DNA of 64,000 nucleotides from Antedon mediterranea (Eukaryota; Echinodermata; Crinoidea; Comatulida; Antedonidae): NCBI RefSeq assembly GCF_964355755.1, contig NC_092673.1:26109001-26173000 (forward strand), in the 5' to 3' direction. Numbering within the stretch: the first letter of the stretch is position 1; every line of letters begins with the position of its first letter. Below, one piece after another: positions 58,869-64,000 of the stretch. The notes below the pieces were generated by a model. The model was not told the DNA's origin. It worked only from the letters and a program-made list of their open reading frames with translations, and did not search any database. Made by a program: the position numbers and the translations under genes.

Positions 58869-59741
58869 AATAAACAAACATTAACAATATCTATGTACTG
58901 TATTTATATCTGGACCTTAAATATTTTTATCTGAAATATATATATATAGATAATATATATAACTTTTATAATTTTTTAGTGTATTCAATATTTGTTTTAA
59001 TCATCGTTATATGTATTTTTTTACATTAAATCGGCAATGCATAAACAAAGATTGTACACATAGGTCAACAAAGATGAATGATAATAAACCAATATTACTA
59101 TTTAAAATATGTAAACAAGAAAGTCTTCCAATATACCAATTATTTAAAGTTCAATGAGCTTCTACGGTATAGTAAAATACAATGTTAAAAGATATAAACA
59201 AATTATATGTCAAAAAGCATAAATTTACAGGTACTAAATAAGTTTGCAAAGTCAATATAATTTAATTACAATAATCAATAATAATAATCAATAATCAATA
59301 TAATTTAATTACAATAATCTAAACACGAAATGTATTATTAATATTAAATGCATGGCTTAGAGATTATTTTTACAATAGACAAACATAGCATTAACAACCA
59401 ATCAACCAATATTTAAATGTTATGTTATCAATTCTGCCGACTAATATATATTACTAGTTAACTAAGTCCTAACTTATTTCTCCATGCTATAACTAACTAA
59501 TATATAACTTTCGAGAACAGTATAAAATAATAGAAAAGAAATATGCTACAGAAGGAATAACATGGGAAGACAGAGAACATACACAAATTAGATGTAATGA
59601 TTTGATTAGCTTTATTCTGTTGACATATCAACAGAGTAAAGGTGAATGGGTACTTGTTGATTTGAAAAGAGTAAAGGTAATGATAAAACAAGATGGAGGC
59701 TGTTTTTTCAGTAAGTTATCAATCAATTGTATGCTCATCTA
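58869..59741. other. No gene recognised
   Basis: AT-rich sequence with a short duplication TCAATATAATTTAATTACAA TAATC at 59,250-59,320. Confidence 0.5.
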
Positions 59742-59870
59742 AAACTCTGTCTACACTATCAAACTTTATGTGACAAAAAAATGTCCATATGTGGACATGA
59801 TTATGTCATCCAACTACCATATTTTGGCGTATCACTACCATTTTTGGGCATATCACTACCATATTTGGAA
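59742..59870 (+). mobile_element. Family A MITE, right end lost, three internal units
   Basis: It starts AAACTCTGTCTACACTATCA and has three units (CAACTACCATATTTTGGCG, ATCACTACCATTTTTGGGC, ATATCACTACCATATTTGG). It breaks off at GGAACC where LINE-like sequence may begin. Confidence 0.85.
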
Positions 59871-60200
59871 CCATCAAAGCAAGATACAAGATGCAATGAT
59901 AAGATCGATTGTGAAGAATTGCTGTCAGGTCTGGTGCAAACAGTCCGAAGAAGGTTTGGACAGATAAAACTATTGACGATAAAAAAGTTCTTAAACAATC
60001 GGATATTAGGTTGATAGTATCAAACAAACTTTGCGAATACAACAATTGGAGTGGGTCACAACAAAGGAAAACTGTAGATATACTAAGAGCAAACATCTTT
60101 AAAATGAAATGTGTGCTTATTTACTATATTACATGGTTCAGTGGTTCTACAGTAGAGCCACTGGCTTGTCAAATTAGCCCCAGTTCCAGCAACTAGGCTT
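59871..60200 (+). pseudogene. Possible LINE reverse-transcriptase fragment
   Basis: Directly after the truncated MITE one frame reads IQDAMIRSIVKNCCQVWCKQ SEEGLDR, resembling the RT-thumb segment of CR1/jockey-type elements (SxLxYCxxVWxxxxxxxLxxLxxxQ). Later frames lack clear support and contain stops. The resemblance is weak and the overlapping frames on both strands here are not separate genes. Confidence 0.3.
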
Positions 60201-61265
60201 ATTTTAACACGAGATCTACATTTTATAAACAGTTGATTCGGTTACACCTAGATATTTTATAGTATTAATATCAAAACCCTGCAGTATTATAATGAGACAA
60301 ATGCCATATTTTTTTTGCATCCTAATTAACATATGCATTGAATAAGAATATGTCATGTCTTGATAACTGCATACAATTCGTATTTTTTTATATAATATTC
60401 TAGTGGAGTATTTGTATTTGTAATGAACATATGAGATGCATCATTGACTCAAACAGCTATGCTTGACAATTCTGCGTTGATAGTCATTGGAAAATCTTGG
60501 CTACACTAATTATGGTTCGTCTATTTCAAAGATCAGTGATGTTAGAGAGCAACATCGAAATAGTTTAATCAAATAGGGATGGAATATCGTGGAAACTAGA
60601 ATTTCTCAATGATTTCTTCTTCATAAAGGAAAAATAACAAATGTTCAATAGGATTTAGATCAATAAACATGAAAGTGGTCCTTCATTGGAGACATGATTT
60701 GGATTTGAATTTGAATTGAGTTTCAAAAATGAATCACCCCTAACACCAGGAAGATAACAACTTTTTCTTTGCATGGCGTCGATATTACCTAAACTGAAGT
60801 AAAAATCAACGACAGTAGCAATTTAGTGATATTTTTAGTTGGATCAAATAATACAAACAAAGCAAACTGAGCAGAGAGTTTGAGAATTCTGGAGTTTTCC
60901 CAGATTTCTGCAAAAAGAAAACTAGAAAATGTGTAAGAAAAACAATATTAGAAAATAAAATACATGAAAGACCATCTCTCATTCTCCTCATCATCCATCC
61001 TCTAAAACAATATCCGTTCACATTTAATTTATTGCTGGAAAAGACCGAAAACGGATCAATTGAAATCGCATATAAATTCAATTGAAGCGTGTTATGAACA
61101 ATCTACGGAGCACAACAACAAACTGCGTAGAAGATGAAGCAAATTGTAACTTGTCATCTCCATTCTAGTGTAAAACATTTTAATTTCCTTTTATCGGGAT
61201 AGCACTGGTACTCACGTTGACAGTAATGGGGCTATAGTAGGTAGATGATGATGACGATCAACCTA
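60201..61265. other. No gene recognised
   Basis: AT-rich sequence with short frames only. Confidence 0.5.
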
Positions 61266-61350
61266 AAGCCTTGTCTACACTATCAAACCTTATGTGACAA
61301 CAAAATGTGATCTGCCCTTATATGGACATGATGATGTCATATCACTAGAG
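61266..61350 (+). mobile_element. Family A MITE, left half only
   Basis: It starts AAGCCTTGTCTACACTATCA after TA and continues to GGACATGATGATGTCATATC ACTAG, where it stops abruptly. The next sequence (CCAGAAACAGTGGACGTTTC G...) is unrelated and includes, inverted, the CGAAACGTC signature found at the ends of some retroelements. Confidence 0.85.
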
Positions 61351-61802
61351 CCAGAAACAGTGGACGTTTCGATCTAGTTGTCAGGGACGCTTCGTCCGAA
61401 ATTTATGGGAAATTAGGTTGGAATGTCTGTGATTTTTAAATATTGCTTTGTGGATACAGTACTTCAGCATCAAATATTAGCTCAATTCTTGTGAAGATAA
61501 AATATAAACTGGTATCTATGCCTATACTTTGGTTTACTTTGAACTTTTACCTGCCTATAGTGCATATCAGCAAATAAGTAGTTTTTACAGAATGTGTCTT
61601 TTAACAACGATAGAGCAGGACTACCTCCTTTGAACAAAATCAAATATTTACACAGTAAAGTCATAAACACAGTGCCCTTTTGTGTTCACTTTTCTTTGGA
61701 GAAACAGAAAACTGTTCGCTTTAGTAAATATAGCTTAGTATGTGACTCAATTGTATGTTCAGAAATAAATGTGAAAATAGTGAATATATTTTTATATAAA
61801 TT
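61351..61802. other. No gene recognised between two family A copies
   Basis: The first 60 bp are GC-richer, with hairpin-like GGACGCTTCGTCC and the inverse of GATCGAAACGTC. The rest is AT-rich; the open frames of 60-80 codons here have no recognised family. Confidence 0.4.
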
Positions 61803-61929
61803 AAGCTTTGTTCACACTACTGCATCAAATTAGTGTGCTTAAATATGGTAGTGATATGTTGTCATCGTATCCATATAGAGGCACATCACATTTTTTGTCA
61901 CTGAAAGTTTGATAGTGTAGACAAGACTT
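61803..61929 (-). mobile_element. Family A MITE, short copy with one internal unit
   Basis: It starts AAGCTTTGTTCACACTACTG and ends GATAGTGTAGACAAGACTT. One unit (AAATATGGTAGTGATATG) and CCATATAGAGGCACATCACA remain. It lies about 450 bp from an oppositely oriented half copy. Confidence 0.85.
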
Positions 61930-64000
61930 TAGAATCGTTCAATGGTACTTTAGTAAATTAATTTCATGACGTTAGCTGATAAAGGTCGTCCTTTGTCGGC
62001 TGGATGACAAAGGTTTGCTAGTCTTTTAACCTTAACGACTTTAATAACTTACATTGAAGGATCAAGTTACCAACTTTAATTTTAATTAATACATTAATGA
62101 TAACGATATTCCACATGCATTCGGCCTATTTGACCAACAACGTGGCGTTATTTTAAATTCCAATATTTTCATTACTGCTTTAAAATTAGATGTAATTCAG
62201 GTTGTTCGTGGTGGGAAGTAAAGGTCGAGTAAAACTGACCTGCGAAAACGATTGACCTAGTTCTGAAGTCATTGCTGACTAACAACAATAATGTTGGCTT
62301 AAAGTCTTCTAGCGTAAAATAACGAGAGAAGTCTACCATTTACATTCAAGATAAATTTATGGTTATGTAGTTTTAAACATACCATTATTTTTGCGTTTTA
62401 CCTTTTATATTGAATATATTTAATGACCATAGAAAATAACAAAACAAAAGTGAATGTTTTGATTAAAATATTAATATAACCATGTATAGTACACAAAACA
62501 GATAAATAATTTTATTGCAGTACAATTATTACTTATTACTACTGTATTACTATAGGGTGGGATTTTATATGGGTATGGATATGTAGCCACTTCACCTTAA
62601 TACTACAGAATAGTTTTCTCGTTGTCGATTTATTGATGGTGAATACTTTTATAGGTATATTATTATTATTATTTATAAGTAATACCAATATTGGAAGAAA
62701 AACGATGATATATTTAGGTTTAAATTATTAAATGTGTCTTCTAAATTCTTTACATATTTGCAAGCAATCTATATTATGAATGTTACAATCAATTAATATA
62801 CATACAAATATGAATAATTAACTAACAGAACATTTTTATCAACTTTTCCTGCATTATGGATAGCTACCACAAATGACATTTGAATAAGAATATTAAACAT
62901 CACTTAATATGCAAAAACGTGCATAATCAATTAACATATTGTGTTGCTTTATTTTTTTTAAATTTGTAAAATACATTGTTATATATTTCTTAAGCAAATT
63001 TCTGAATACCATTGACTCAATAGATAAAAGCAGTGAGTATGCTCAGCAATCATTAAGACATGTTAAATTACGTTTGATTACAAACTGCACAATTTTATCC
63101 ACAGCTTGTTCAGTGAAGGTGATGTTTGCATCTAATTATGTATATGAAAACAGAGATCTATATGTGAAATTAATGAACACAGTGATAAGGTGATAATTTT
63201 AAAACATTATAGACAGTTATCACTATTGTCGATGGAATTTCTGCTCTTCCTCCTCCTCCTCCAAAATAATATTAATTTTCATCTTCATTTTTTAATTAAA
63301 TTCTTGTCCACCTTACTAAACTAAAAAAAAATTACTAATTGTCATCCATTCATTAAAGGTAGACATTTTGGTTATATAATGATATGTACATGTTAGAATG
63401 TGGATATGGTTATAATGGAACATGGTGTACACATTTCTTTATCCTCAACCAACAGTGCTTGTCTTACTACAAAATTAACAACACAATAAAAACCATAAAA
63501 TAATTTCCTCATAAACACCACCATTCCCCACCTCCAACTCAAATTGTGATTACAATACTTGTCTTTTAAGGTATAAACCATATTATTCTCTCAGGCAACT
63601 TACAATTTGGCAAAATCTATTGCAGGTTGTACCAGAATGTGAATTACACGCTGTCGAACAGTGCCACATTATAGTAGGGACTTTACGAAACAGGACGGTT
63701 AGGGGAGGACGACGGAGATTCTGTGTTCGCTAGAGTGTAAAATCATAAACATACGACATAGCCGTATCATCTAGCATAAACACCATAGAACCGTTTGTAA
63801 CCAAAAATAGCCCTACCTGAATGAACCACCTGAGCAAAATATATATATACCGTATATTGTCTTTTGCTCACAATATTTACATCTAAACTGACACCTTGTA
63901 TTTCTGATTATACTTTTATTGAATTTTTATTTATATTTATGACTAAATAATACTTCTTATGTGAATAAAGATCTTGAATAATAATTTTGATATAAAATCC
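61930..64000. other. No gene recognised
   Basis: A small perfect hairpin CCTTTGTC-8 nt-GACAAAGG is at 61,990-62,012. A GC-richer segment at 63,640-63,740 (GGGACTTTACGAAACAGGAC GG...) looks like the edge of a transposon, but no partner end is seen before the window stops. Confidence 0.45.

Noticed and set aside
59727-60096. Five overlapping frames of 64-96 residues on both strands
   Set aside because: They run through a family A MITE and a LINE-like remnant; overlap on both strands argues against genes.

Overview
This is an AT-rich (by eye about two-thirds A+T), repeat-rich stretch of animal nuclear DNA. Short open frames with stops everywhere, tRNA-derived SINEs with target duplications, LINE remnants, many small inverted-repeat DNA transposons and several minisatellites all point to a eukaryote. 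The repeat types suggest a marine invertebrate, possibly an echinoderm; that placement is inference. No complete host gene can be read, so the window is probably intergenic and/or intronic.

Layout. 1.6-5.8 kb is a 67-bp minisatellite of about 60 units sitting inside one copy of a dispersed element (called element R here); further R copies lie at 16.5, 39.9, 53.3 and 54.4 kb. 7.0-7.3 kb holds a LINE tail remnant. 8.8-18.1 kb mixes foldback MITEs, SINEs and a 17-bp minisatellite. 18.37-18.81 kb is a piggyBac-type MITE flanked by TTAA. 21.06-22.77 kb is a CpG-bearing segment bounded by CAGT... inverted repeats and TA, as in Tc1/mariner elements. 24.1 kb has a tRNA-like gene with a complete cloverleaf. 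28.8-29.8 kb is a frameshifted non-LTR reverse transcriptase. 32-38 kb has more foldback MITEs, a hammerhead-like motif, and an 821-bp PIF/Harbinger-like element with a broken Myb/SANT-like gene inside. 39.7-47.3 kb has further MITEs and three tandem arrays. 49.7-50.0 kb is a SINE with a 10-bp target duplication. 54.9-55.5 kb is a nearly perfect 10 x 56-bp array, followed by more MITEs to the end.

The most abundant family (family A, 12 copies) is a foldback MITE of about 155 bp whose ends read AAGCTCTGTCTACACTATCA. Its copies differ in the number of an internal unit of about 20 bp.

Possible host coding pieces are weak and labelled so: single open exon-like segments with plausible splice sites at 20.52 kb (+), 24.99/26.20 kb (- strand, phase-compatible pair), 37.3 kb (+), 39.33 kb (-) and 53.47 kb (-). 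In sequence this AT-rich, open stretches of 25-35 codons with splice-like edges also arise by chance. All need transcript evidence.
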